Assembly (NCBI GenBank): GCA_029233925.1
Contig: JARGOX010000001.1
Location: 245,448 to 309,447, forward strand
DNA: 64,000 nt
From: Rhizobiaceae bacterium
GTDB lineage: Bacteria > Pseudomonadota > Alphaproteobacteria > Rhizobiales > Rhizobiaceae
Direction of reading: 5' to 3'
The translations under genes were made by a program, and so were the position numbers. The notes beneath the pieces are model-generated. The model made no database searches and was not told the origin of the DNA. It saw only the letters and a program-made list of their open reading frames with translations. Positions 1-7,802 of this stretch are shown piece after piece. Each line of letters starts with the position of its first letter. Position 1 is the first letter of the stretch.

Positions 1-180
1 CCCAACCGGAACATGATGATCGATCCCAACCGGAACATGATGATCGATCCCAACCGGAACATGATGATTGATCCCAACCGGAACATGATGATCGATCCCA
101 ACCGGAACATGATGATCGATCCCAACCGGAACATGATGATCGATCCTCGTAGAAACACGATGATCGATCCGAGACGAAAT
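1..180 (+). repeat. 24-bp in-frame tandem repeat
   Basis: Units start at 13, 37, 61, 85 and 109 and are identical except for one silent C-to-T change at 69. A half unit occupies 1-12, and two diverged units lie at 133-156 and 157-180. The period is exactly eight codons, so copy-number change keeps the frame. Near identity of the DNA points to recent expansion. Confidence 0.95.
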
Positions 181-432
181 CGTTACTATGGTGGTCCGTA
201 TGTATATAACTTGAATTTAACGCAAGAAGGGTTTGTTGTACGTGCCAATGAAGAGGTGTCACTGATATTCGATATGTCAGGAAAATTTGTAAAGTTTATC
301 GTCAAAAATGGCGGTGACGGAGCAAACGTTTTCGATACAAGTCGGAAATGGGTGGAGTTCCTAGTCAAGCCAGACGCGGATATTTTCCTGAGATTTGACG
401 TGAACAGAAGATGGTTGGGGATAGTCGTGTGA
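1..432 (+). CDS. Repeat-rich protein, 5' end outside the window
   Basis: The reading frame is open at base 1 and ends with TGA at 430-432, so the true start lies to the left. The visible N-terminal part is five near-identical copies of the octapeptide MMIDPNRN, followed by two degenerate copies ending near residue 60. The C-terminal part contains three copies of a 21-residue unit built on F-D-x-S/N-x-K/R-F/W with alternating hydrophobic residues, consistent with a small beta-repeat domain. I do not recognise the family and see no signal peptide or catalytic motif. The short repeat (I-D-P-N-R) and the long repeat (F-D-V-N-R) share a core, which suggests common descent. Function is unknown. Confidence 0.6.
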   Translation, partial: PNRNMMIDPNRNMMIDPNRNMMIDPNRNMMIDPNRNMMIDPNRNMMIDPRRNTMIDPRRNRYYGGPYVYNLNLTQEGFVVRANEEVSLIFDMSGKFVKFIVKNGGDGANVFDTSRKWVEFLVKPDADIFLRFDVNRRWLGIVV

Positions 433-879
433 ACCCACCCCATTCTTTGGATGCAACGCTGGGTATAGGGTCTATTGGCGTCGAACGACCGGAGCGCAAT
501 TATCCGATGGCAAAGCTCTCACGACGCCCACACTCGGGGCAACCATAGGCTAGCGATCCCGTCGGCTCTAGCAGACTGCCTGCACTCGCATCACGATAAA
601 ATTTTCCTGAACGGCTGGAATGAGGGCGCGGAGAAGTCGCTTATTTCGGACAACCCGAAGGGCAGCTTTGGGCCGGAATCGACTTTCCTCCGCCTCATGC
701 CAACGGCAATTTCGTCCGCCTTGAGGATGTCCAATTGATGCAGAAACGAAGGTTTTTGCAACGGTTTTTCACATCCCATAACTTCAGTGGCTGAAGTCTC
801 GCAAAATATTGTCGCAAAAAGAATGGCAGATTTTCGATGTGCTCGGTGAAATTTTCATCACCCAGGAATGTATTATTTA
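433..879. other. Intergenic stretch without a supportable gene
   Basis: Short open frames exist on both strands (for example 475-738 plus and 591-779 minus), but they overlap each other, lack clear ribosome binding sites and have no recognisable product. I see no terminator or promoter I would defend. Confidence 0.5.
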
Positions 880-1344
880 TTACTCTCGTTCTTGCGCGTG
901 CATCTTTTTCTCTGCCCGCAAATAATCGCGGGACATATACGAACTCACATGATGATAGACTGACTTACAGTTGGGGCATGTATGTTCGATATGCCCTTTT
1001 GACCTCGTCAGTTGGAAATACTTGCCATCATTACGCTCGCAAACTTGGCAGAATGGTTCACCGCTTGGCCCGCCATCGTCACTTGGATAATACTTATATC
1101 CATCCTTCTCAACAAGCTTTTCACCAAAAGCCCATTGCTCCTTGAGGTTCTTTATCTGCAAAACAAGGTCCGAGATTTCCTCATTGGCATCAATGAGAGT
1201 TATTTTTGCGTCTGCCAAACTGGACGTTAGTTCGGAAATAACTAGTTTGAATTGGGCTTTGTCGAAATCCTTGTCGATATCCCGAATAGATTTCACGGCC
1301 TTTAGCGCGGCGTTAATGGCCGCAAATCCCATCACTACATCCAT
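880..1344 (-). CDS. Small zinc-ribbon protein of unknown function
   Basis: About 154 residues. The N-terminal half is helical and probably coiled coil, with many Lys, Asp and Leu. The C-terminal half carries two C-x2-C pairs (C-Q-V-C and C-P-N-C) that would bind one zinc ion, ending in a basic tail. The ATG at 1344 is chosen because a GGTGG sequence precedes it by 8 bases; an ATG at 1332 is possible. Proteins of this layout occur in bacterial accessory regions without a known role. It is transcribed toward the repeat protein, with no close partner. Confidence 0.6.
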   Translation of the reverse strand: MDVVMGFAAINAALKAVKSIRDIDKDFDKAQFKLVISELTSSLADAKITLIDANEEISDLVLQIKNLKEQWAFGEKLVEKDGYKYYPSDDGGPSGEPFCQVCERNDGKYFQLTRSKGHIEHTCPNCKSVYHHVSSYMSRDYLRAEKKMHAQERE

Positions 1345-1501
1345 GAAGCAATCCACCTATTTTGGCAGTTAATATTTATTGACCTGCTAGACACTCAGAA
1401 CACTATGACTTTTTCACCACTAGACAATCAATTAATATTCGACTGGGCAAACAATCGTTGCACAAAGATCGATTCTGCAATCTGTAATTTTCTGTCGCCC
1501 C

Positions 1502-1750
1502 TCACCGCCTCGCTAATTCCGCCCTTCCCGGTGCGCTGATTGTGAGTGAGCCGCCCTTGTGGCCACATCGGCCACATACCAGCAGCGGTGGAATTCTCAC
1601 ATCATTGATGAACACATGACCCGGACCAAATCGGTCGATCAATTTCGCCAAGTCCATCTTCCGCCCGTTGCCGCAATAGCGGCCCTGGCAATGGGCCGTC
1701 AGTTGCCAGCCTTCACGTTGCAGGTCTGATAGAGTGGTGACAGTCGTCAT
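1502..1750 (-). CDS. Small zinc-ribbon protein (82 aa)
   Basis: Two cysteine clusters (H-C-x4-C and C-G-R-C-G) suggest one zinc site. Small proteins with this pattern are common in rhizobial genomes and prophages and have no assigned function. The size and zinc ribbon recall late-gene activators such as P2 Ogr, but the cysteine spacing differs from the Ogr pattern, so that role is only a guess. The start is the ATG at 1750; no strong ribosome binding site is visible. Confidence 0.55.
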   Translation of the reverse strand: MTTVTTLSDLQREGWQLTAHCQGRYCGNGRKMDLAKLIDRFGPGHVFINDVRIPPLLVCGRCGHKGGSLTISAPGRAELARR

Positions 1751-2089
1751 GGTGCGGCCCTCGTTAGGTTGATCCGCCGCACGCGGAATTGGGCTTTACC
1801 AGAAAAACCGGCATCAAAAAAGGCCGCCCGTTACCAGGCGGCTTTATCAACGCAAGCATCCCGTGGCACAGAATGGGCTCCCCTGCTACGTGCGAATGGA
1901 CCTAAACATTTCCAGTTTCATATCAAGATCGTAATCCAATTTTGCGCTGGAAGTGCCGTGTGCGCCTATTCCTCAAATTCATTTTTGTTCGCGCGATTAG
2001 TTGACTATAAACGTCTCGTGTAAGCTTCAAAGTTGTTTGGCGGTACAATGAATGGCGCTTTGCTCTAACGGGTCAACTTGGAGATTGTT
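1751..2089. other. Divergent intergenic region
   Basis: This separates the leftward zinc-ribbon gene from the rightward membrane gene and should hold both promoters. I cannot single out a convincing -35/-10 pair. No RNA gene or terminator hairpin was seen. Confidence 0.4.
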
Positions 2090-2626
2090 ATGTCGAACGG
2101 CGAAAGTGAATTTGGAAGTCCGGAATGGAAATACAATCAAGAATTGCGCTACGCGGACCGGGCGCATGAACAGTACGCAAGGTTTTATGACGATACCAAC
2201 AAGAACACGATTCAAACCGGCACTTTAGCGGCCCGTACAGCGTTGATAATTAACAGTGGCGCGTGCATCGCGCTGCTTGCCTTTATCGGAAATCTCCTAA
2301 CCGCGTCAGACCGGCACCTTGAATCCATGTTGACCGCATTGACCGCACCGCTCCTTATGTTTGCCTGCGGCGTTTTCCTATCTGCGGTTGGCATCGCGAT
2401 TGTCTTCCTGGCCGCCCGCCTTATGCTCATATCCCACGACGCAAAAAAAAGAGACTTCGATTCCCCATATGTGCACGAAACAAAAGACTCTAAGTTTTGG
2501 CTGCGTTTTACTTATGTTGTTCAGCTATTTGCAATTGCCGCAGTTGCTGCATCTCTTGCATATTTTGCCAGCGGAATCTGGGCCATGAGTTCCATCATAC
2601 CTTTGCTTGGCCAGTCGATGCCATAA
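2090..2626 (+). CDS. Predicted four-helix inner-membrane protein
   Basis: About 178 residues. The soluble N-terminus of roughly 45 residues is rich in charged and aromatic residues. Hydrophobic segments lie near residues 55-72, 84-112 and 143-170, so three or four membrane passes are likely. The motif I-N-S-G-A-C-I-A-L-L-A-F-I-G is typical of a widespread uncharacterised proteobacterial membrane family. The ATG at 2090 is preferred over an upstream TTG because GGAG lies 6 bases before it. Its place at the outer end of the prophage suggests a cargo gene; function unknown. Confidence 0.6.
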   Translation: MSNGESEFGSPEWKYNQELRYADRAHEQYARFYDDTNKNTIQTGTLAARTALIINSGACIALLAFIGNLLTASDRHLESMLTALTAPLLMFACGVFLSAVGIAIVFLAARLMLISHDAKKRDFDSPYVHETKDSKFWLRFTYVVQLFAIAAVAASLAYFASGIWAMSSIIPLLGQSMP

Positions 2627-2645
2627 GGCTCGATCGTCAGGCACA

Positions 2646-2852
2646 TCACCGCAGATCTTTCCTTGGGGTGATTTTCATCTTCACGCGGCACTCGTTTCTT
2701 ATAATTGATTCGCCGCTCACGGTTTCGGTCTCAATCAAAAGGCTGACAATAAAAGTATTCAGTTTTTTGGAGCGGGCCTCGTGATAGCCCGCAGTCTGAA
2801 TGTAGACCACCGAGGCCTTATCCCGTCTTTCGCTTTGAAAAAGACGCATCAA
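2646..2852 (-). CDS. Possible small basic protein (68 aa)
   Basis: An open frame between two plus-strand genes. The residue composition looks protein-like (a beta-rich middle, then a Lys/Arg-rich end), but there is no recognised motif and no strong ribosome binding site. It may be spurious. Confidence 0.3.
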   Translation of the reverse strand: MMRLFQSERRDKASVVYIQTAGYHEARSKKLNTFIVSLLIETETVSGESIIRNECRVKMKITPRKDLR

Positions 2853-2897
2853 GTATATCGCCTATGCCCTTGATCTGTTGGGATTTAAGCTACACAT

Positions 2898-3371
2898 ATG
2901 AGGGTTATTCTTATGTTGTCACAGAGCTGTAAGAAGTATCCTGCGGCCACCATTTGGCCTTCGACCTGTATTTTACTCGTGTCTAATCTGCTGACGTATT
3001 GTCGCTATACGTGTGTGACTGGACAGCTATCAACCAAAATTGCTATCTTGAATTTGTTAGTGCTTGGGGGACTTATGTGGAATTTCTGGAAGACCTGCTT
3101 TTTGCGGCTGGTCACGTCCATAACCGGACTACAAGCATTCTCTTGGTTGTTCGGATTCTTCGACGAGGTTTCCGCATTTGTACGAGTTCACACACTGCCG
3201 GTTGTGTCAGTCGTAATTATTTACCTTTTCATAGAGTATGTAGCCTATGATAGTACGAAGCGTCTTAAAAGGAGCTACACGAACCGTCTCAAAGGGGCGT
3301 CGATTCGCAATCTCCACAAAGATGCACTACGTATTAGGCCGCCAACTCTTCGCAGGAGCGATAAAAAATGA
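2898..3371 (+). CDS. Predicted membrane protein, first gene of a coupled pair
   Basis: 157 residues with several hydrophobic segments (near residues 17-35, 45-60, 68-88 and 98-114), then a strongly basic tail of about 40 residues. The stop overlaps the start of the next gene in an ATGA junction, so translation of the two is probably coupled. No enzymatic motif is visible. The pair looks like horizontally acquired prophage cargo; function unknown. Confidence 0.5.
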   Translation: MRVILMLSQSCKKYPAATIWPSTCILLVSNLLTYCRYTCVTGQLSTKIAILNLLVLGGLMWNFWKTCFLRLVTSITGLQAFSWLFGFFDEVSAFVRVHTLPVVSVVIIYLFIEYVAYDSTKRLKRSYTNRLKGASIRNLHKDALRIRPPTLRRSDKK

Positions 3372-3880
3372 GCGATCTACCAACAGCATTTTGGGTAGTT
3401 GCAGGAGTTGTCCTTGCCTACCCAGTCCTGTGTTCCGTTGTTTTGCGCATGGCAGAGGACACACGCCTTGAGCTTGCCGATACTGGCCGAGCGTTACTTC
3501 AAAGCCCAAAGGTAACAGAAGAGCAAAAATACCTTATCACAGACATGCTTGCCGACGTCTTTGATTGGAAATTCATGGCTATGGCCTCGATTGCATTGCC
3601 AATGTCAATTCTTACAAGTAGCTACACGCGGGACTTCAGTGAGAAGGAAAAACAGTTTTTGTACCGAGATGATGTGAAGAAGTTTTATCGCCTTCATTTT
3701 AGATCGGTGATGGCAGCATCTCCCTTTTTTACGGTAATATTTTTCATCGTCGCAGCTATTCTTTTCTTGTTCGTGATAGCGTTCATTGGCTGGTCTATGA
3801 TTAATCTACTTTGGGCAGATACTGTCAAGCATGCGACACCGTCAGCTGGCAGCAACATCTCGCTCAAGGCTACGGATTAA
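3368..3880 (+). CDS. Predicted membrane protein, second gene of a coupled pair
   Basis: 170 residues. A hydrophobic segment at residues 8-28 and another strong one near 117-145 flank a charged region (about 30-110), so the protein is probably anchored at both ends with a cytoplasmic or periplasmic middle. It starts inside the stop codon of the preceding membrane gene. No family recognised. The two genes may form one membrane complex, which is inferred only from the coupling. Confidence 0.55.
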   Translation: MSDLPTAFWVVAGVVLAYPVLCSVVLRMAEDTRLELADTGRALLQSPKVTEEQKYLITDMLADVFDWKFMAMASIALPMSILTSSYTRDFSEKEKQFLYRDDVKKFYRLHFRSVMAASPFFTVIFFIVAAILFLFVIAFIGWSMINLLWADTVKHATPSAGSNISLKATD

Positions 3881-4174
3881 AGGCCTGCGTACACGTTAAC
3901 GCTTACTGAATGTCGTTAGCCGCCATTCAGGCACCGCAGATGATGGTGTCTGTCAGATGCAATGACACTTTCAACAGAATGAACGGTTCATTGTCGCGTA
4001 GACATACATCCAAATCTGTAACCTTGTATCTGCCAATCTGTTCACGCCGCCTTTCGAATTTCTATGGGTATTGGCGGTAGCCCGTTTCAGTTTCGAAAGT
4101 CGATCCACAATTATCCTGATAACCTTTAAAAGCGCGGTCCGTCGCCAGGCACGGCATCATGTAAAAGCCGGAAT

Positions 4175-4618
4175 TCATTTCCCCTTGCGACCGATCCAAT
4201 TCATCAACAGCACCTCAGCCCCGCGCGGCCCGAGATAGGCCAGCGCGGCGATCAGCCCGGTGGAAACGGTGGGCGGCAGGTCTAAATAGGCCGCAGCGCC
4301 TTCGCCGATGATCGCCATGCCGATGGCAATGGGCAGCTCCCACACCAGCTCGCGCCCGAAAAACCGACGCTTGCCCCGTTTCACTTCCGTCGCGTGAAAC
4401 ATCAGCCGCCCGGCAAAAGCGCCCAGCAGTGTGGTTGCCGCTCCGCCGACCCACAGATCCAGCACTTCAACCAGGGTTGGAATATCCTGCGTGCGCGCCG
4501 GATCCGCCGCCCCCACTGGGCGCACGAGGATCGGCCAGGCAATGAGCGATGCCACCGCGACGGCCAGAGCCGCAAGCAGCACAAACACCAGCCAATCAAA
4601 CACTTTGAGAAATCGCAT
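4175..4618 (-). CDS. Phage holin, LydA/holin superfamily III type
   Basis: 147 residues with an N-terminal membrane segment (about 8-32), a second near 53-70 and a C-terminal hydrophobic region. The C-terminal half (pattern E-L-P-I-A-I-G-M, I-I-G-E-G, A-L-A-Y-L-G-P-R-G) matches the LydA-type holin family as I know it. Holins permeabilise the inner membrane and time lysis. It is the last gene of the leftward lysis cassette. Its ATG overlaps the stop of the outer-membrane spanin gene by one base (TAATG), implying coupled translation. Confidence 0.75.
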   Translation of the reverse strand: MRFLKVFDWLVFVLLAALAVAVASLIAWPILVRPVGAADPARTQDIPTLVEVLDLWVGGAATTLLGAFAGRLMFHATEVKRGKRRFFGRELVWELPIAIGMAIIGEGAAAYLDLPPTVSTGLIAALAYLGPRGAEVLLMNWIGRKGK

Positions 4619-4896
4619 TATTGTGGTCCTTCGATCTGCTTTTCAAGAATGGCCGTGGCCTCTGCCAGCGCCCTGTGCCGGCGGCCGCACTCGCCCAGCG
4701 CCGAGCGATCCGCCGCCCAGCCTTCCACCACCTGCCCGGCCGTCGGGCCGTCAGGCACCGCCGACACGCCCCTGCAGGGCTGTTTCAGTGATGGTGCAAT
4801 GATTGCCAGTTCCGGCTGGTCAGTCGCGACCGATGGCATCGAGACGCCGAGACAGCCGCTCAGAAAGAACGGGACCGCTGCAAAGAATATCCGCAT
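4618..4896 (-). CDS. Outer-membrane spanin-like lipoprotein (Rz1-like)
   Basis: 92 residues. A lipoprotein signal ends in the lipobox L-S-G-C, with the lipidated Cys at residue 14. The mature part is short and helical, with no domain. Its 5' end overlaps the 3' end of the inner-membrane spanin gene in another frame by about 77 bases, the classical Rz/Rz1 arrangement. The start at 4896 has a CAGGAG sequence upstream. Role by family knowledge: it bridges to the inner-membrane partner and fuses the membranes in the last step of lysis. Confidence 0.7.
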   Translation of the reverse strand: MRIFFAAVPFFLSGCLGVSMPSVATDQPELAIIAPSLKQPCRGVSAVPDGPTAGQVVEGWAADRSALGECGRRHRALAEATAILEKQIEGPQ

Positions 4897-5254
4897 CGTT
4901 GATCTCCTGGTTGAATTGACTTTCAAGCGTGGCCGCGCGCGCTTCGATTTGCAGGTAGGCACCGGCAAGATGATCGAGGTCGGCCTGCGCCCGCCGGCGC
5001 TGCACCTGCCATTCGGTCTGCTGTTTCACCGCTCGCCATTGCCAGGCAAGCGCCTCGACCGCGGCCCCCTGCAGGCGTGCCTGCCCGACCCGGCCCATGG
5101 CCAGGTCACCCAGAACCGGAACGCGGTCGACAAAGGGAATGCGGCTGACAATCGGCAGGCCTTCATAGAAGACAATCACGACCATGCCGGCGATCAGGGG
5201 CAACAGCAATCGCGCCGGCACAAGCGCAAGAATCCTATTCAGGAAAATGAACAT
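4820..5254 (-). CDS. Inner-membrane spanin-like protein (Rz-like)
   Basis: 144 residues: an N-terminal membrane anchor (about residues 11-32), then a long periplasmic helical region rich in Gln, Arg, Ala and Leu, typical of Rz proteins. The ATG at 5254 is chosen because GGAG lies 9 bases upstream; the longer open frame has no such site. The gene overlaps its neighbours on both sides. Together with the lipoprotein at 4618-4896 it forms a two-component spanin. Confidence 0.7.
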   Translation of the reverse strand: MFIFLNRILALVPARLLLPLIAGMVVIVFYEGLPIVSRIPFVDRVPVLGDLAMGRVGQARLQGAAVEALAWQWRAVKQQTEWQVQRRRAQADLDHLAGAYLQIEARAATLESQFNQEINDADILCSGPVLSERLSRRLDAIGRD

Positions 5255-5522
5255 AGTCCGGGTCTCCTGTCGGAAGGTCAGGCTTGAAGGGCGGTTTGCC
5301 GAAGCCAAGCTGTTTGGAGGCCGCGTCGAGCCCGTAGGCCGCCATGGCGAAAAGGATGATGGGAAAGGCCAGCACACCGACAAGCGCCGTGCGTGCCTCG
5401 ATCACGGCGGGGTCCGTGCCCCAGCCGGCATGAACGGCCAGCCCGCACAGAAACACCATCATGAAGGCCGCCAGCTCGCGCTTGTAGGTGCGCTCACGCT
5501 TCATTGGTGCTGGATGCGTCAT
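5235..5522 (-). CDS. Small two-helix membrane protein of the lysis cassette (holin or antiholin candidate)
   Basis: About 95 residues with two hydrophobic segments (near residues 18-34 and 46-64) and a proline-rich acidic tail. This is the size and topology of class II holins. It lies between endolysin and spanin and overlaps both. The ATG at 5522 has CAGGA upstream; an ATG at 5504 is an alternative. Because a LydA-type holin also lies in the cassette, one of the two may be an antiholin. Confidence 0.55.
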   Translation of the reverse strand: MTHPAPMKRERTYKRELAAFMMVFLCGLAVHAGWGTDPAVIEARTALVGVLAFPIILFAMAAYGLDAASKQLGFGKPPFKPDLPTGDPDYVHFPE

Positions 5523-6204
5523 GGGAGACAATCCTGTTCAGCCCGGAATTGTCAGGCAAAGGAAAGCCTTTCGGCCAGAAATAGCCGACCACCCGGGCAC
5601 GATCGAAGGGTTTGACGTTGACCGCATTGCCCTGGTTGCCGCCCAGCACCATCAATCGGCCTTGCTGGTCGATGGCGTCGACAAAGCCGACATGACCGCT
5701 CCAGCTGGCCCTCTTGCCACGCCAGAACACCACAATGCAGCCGGCCACCGGTTTGCGCAGCCTGACACCATAGGCCCAGCGCTCATAGGACCGGGCGGCG
5801 GCAGAGCGCGTCGAGCGGAAGCCGGCCTGCTCCAGACAGGCGCCGACGAAGCCGGCACACCAGGGTGTTTCATCGTCAGTGAACGGCAGCCTGGCCCTTT
5901 TCCACATAGCCAGAATTTTCGGATTGTGCCTGCGGCCGGCAATTTCCCGCGTGCCCTCCAGCGAGCGGGCGATCACCATCCATGGCGGCGATTTGCCATT
6001 GCGGGTCGATACGTTTTTGACGCCCGTATTGAACAGAAGGTTCTCGGTTACCGGGCCAACATAGGCACGCGGACGCAGGCCCCGGCTTTTCTTGAAGGCA
6101 ATAATCGCCGCTTCGGTCTTTGCACCCAGAACCCCGTCCAGCGGCCCTGGGTTATAGCCACGCGAAAGCAGCTGCCGCTGGAGTTCCAGCACAGTATATT
6201 TCAT
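5494..6204 (-). CDS. Endolysin: peptidoglycan-binding domain plus CHAP/NlpC-like peptidase
   Basis: 236 residues. Residues 5-60 form a peptidoglycan-binding domain 1 (pattern L-Q-x-Q-L-x3-G-Y, G-x3-A-I-x-A-F). Residues 75-220 match the TIGR02594-type cysteine peptidase family, with the likely nucleophile Cys116 in P-W-C-A-G-F and His171 in S-G-H-V-G-F. There is no signal peptide, so export depends on the holin. The start at 6204 has GGAG 8 bases upstream. It is the first gene of the leftward lysis cassette. Confidence 0.85.
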   Translation of the reverse strand: MKYTVLELQRQLLSRGYNPGPLDGVLGAKTEAAIIAFKKSRGLRPRAYVGPVTENLLFNTGVKNVSTRNGKSPPWMVIARSLEGTREIAGRRHNPKILAMWKRARLPFTDDETPWCAGFVGACLEQAGFRSTRSAAARSYERWAYGVRLRKPVAGCIVVFWRGKRASWSGHVGFVDAIDQQGRLMVLGGNQGNAVNVKPFDRARVVGYFWPKGFPLPDNSGLNRIVSHDASSTNEA

Positions 6205-6317
6205 GAGAATGTCTCCGGTTGAACAATTGAAGGAATGCCCGGCCAGCGCGAAACACATTGGACAGGGATAGGTGCCGCCCCTAAGCTCGATAGCTCATAT
6301 GAATTTGTGGGGTGGCT

Positions 6318-6596
6318 ATGCGCAGACGGGTTTTGATGCCCGGTATTTCCACGGCTCTGGCTGGCTGCCAGACTTCATTCGACGAAATGTCGCCTGAAGA
6401 AAAGAACGCGTTGATTCAGCAAAAGGGCGATGACTGCAAAGCTTTTGGCTACAAGCCTGGCACCACAGCTTTCGCAAATTGTATCCAGACGTCGGTTATT
6501 GAGCGCGACCGAAAAATTAGCCAACAGCAAGCTGCAGCCGCCGCATCGAGACCGCGTTATTGCAACGACTATGGTGGCTCGATTGTGTGTTTTTAG
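6318..6596 (+). CDS. Small predicted lipoprotein
   Basis: About 92 residues with a short basic-hydrophobic N-terminus ending in A-L-A-G-C, a lipobox. Five Cys in all, a Gln/Ala-rich stretch near residue 75 and a Cys near the C-terminus. The layout resembles small outer-membrane lipoproteins of alphaproteobacteria. It lies on the plus strand inside the minus-strand late region, hence probably a lysogeny-expressed cargo gene. A GTG at 6312 is an alternative start. Confidence 0.5.
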   Translation: MRRRVLMPGISTALAGCQTSFDEMSPEEKNALIQQKGDDCKAFGYKPGTTAFANCIQTSVIERDRKISQQQAAAAASRPRYCNDYGGSIVCF

Positions 6597-6671
6597 GCTC
6601 CGAAGGCATTGATCTGGAACCTCTGAACGGCAGCTAAGAGCCCTTAACGACAGCTATCGTGCAAATATCGA

Positions 6672-7586
6672 ATGGCTGGAAATTTAAGTGAATTAAGATA
6701 TGCTGCAACTTTCCGGTCAGTAAATTGGGTAGCGATAAAATCTATGCCTTTCGAAAAATTTGGTCGTCAAGTGGTTTTTATTAAAGACCATCAGCAATAT
6801 GATTACATGGAAATACTTCTACCATCTGCCAAAAGAGATTTTCTGGAAGAATTTTCCGCATGGTTCGACGGTCTGAAGTTATCTGATGATGGCCCAAGCG
6901 AGGAGAATTTCCTTTCAACGGAAGCATTGCATTTTGCCAATATGATTGCCGATAAAATTGATTCAGGCATGTTAGATGATAGGTTGAAAATAGATTGTGG
7001 TGCAGATTGGTATAAGGCCCATGATAAAGATAAAGCACTTTCAAATTTGCGATTGGCCTATAAGACGACGACCCAAGCCACAGTTGCTTCTTTCCTTGGT
7101 GTTATTCACCGCTACACCATTGAACAACCAGACAGTTTGAAAGCTCTTATAGAATTTTCATGCAATGAAGTTGGCGAAACGCTGAGCTCAAAGCAGGGGC
7201 AAGTTCTCAACGAGTCTCCGAGTTTTTTGACAAACGATTTAATTTTCAATCTCAACTATTTGCGCCAATATTTAGGACAATTTCACGGGTCGGATGTCGG
7301 AGCGTCAGAGAACCGAAATACGCAGGAGATTGGCATTCCACAATCTGAGTTAGACAACATCAATTCGATGATTGAAATTAGCTTCTTCCTTGCAAACAAT
7401 ACTGAATCAGGCGCCAAAGAGCAGCGGAACGCTCTGGAGCAGATGAGAGGCGTTCTGAGCAATTATTATCTAAAAATAACTGCAATATTAGCGGCTGGCG
7501 CAGTTGGATCTACAGCTCTTGCCAAGATAGCAGAGAACATTCGGAAAATCATTGTTGAGATTGATCGACTACTTAACATCCTGTGA
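6672..7586 (+). CDS. Cargo protein of unknown function, 304 aa
   Basis: A long single gene, clearly more AT-rich than the tail genes beside it and on the opposite strand, so most likely acquired separately. It looks mostly helical. A hydrophobic stretch near residues 268-283 could be a membrane segment close to the C-terminus. No motif I know is present. Position between the D gene and the endolysin is a typical cargo site in P2-like phages, where many such genes defend the lysogen; that role is inferred only from position. Confidence 0.65.
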   Translation: MAGNLSELRYAATFRSVNWVAIKSMPFEKFGRQVVFIKDHQQYDYMEILLPSAKRDFLEEFSAWFDGLKLSDDGPSEENFLSTEALHFANMIADKIDSGMLDDRLKIDCGADWYKAHDKDKALSNLRLAYKTTTQATVASFLGVIHRYTIEQPDSLKALIEFSCNEVGETLSSKQGQVLNESPSFLTNDLIFNLNYLRQYLGQFHGSDVGASENRNTQEIGIPQSELDNINSMIEISFFLANNTESGAKEQRNALEQMRGVLSNYYLKITAILAAGAVGSTALAKIAENIRKIIVEIDRLLNIL

Positions 7587-7802
7587 CAGGAGGGACAAAA
7601 CGGTCATTCGTCCGTGTTATACCGATGGTAGGTTTGTCCGCATTGCTGCCATTTGGCACCTTCAGATTTATGTGCTCTGCCCCCGCTAAACCTATGACTT
7701 GCTCGCGGGCTAAGCCAAACTGCACTTGATCGGTCACTCGAAACGACCGTCTCATTTGATAAAAATGGCAATACCTGCAAAGTCATTGGCCCCAGGCGCT
7801 TG

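Noticed and set aside
1-180. CRISPR array
   Set aside because: The repeat has no spacers; it is contiguous, in frame and coding.
475-779. Overlapping frames on both strands as a transposase remnant
   Set aside because: No transposase motif, no terminal inverted repeats and no flanking duplication were seen.
4394-5287. 297-codon plus-strand frame across the lysis genes
   Set aside because: Antisense to holin and spanin genes; composition (Arg, His, Pro) is that of a GC-rich shadow.
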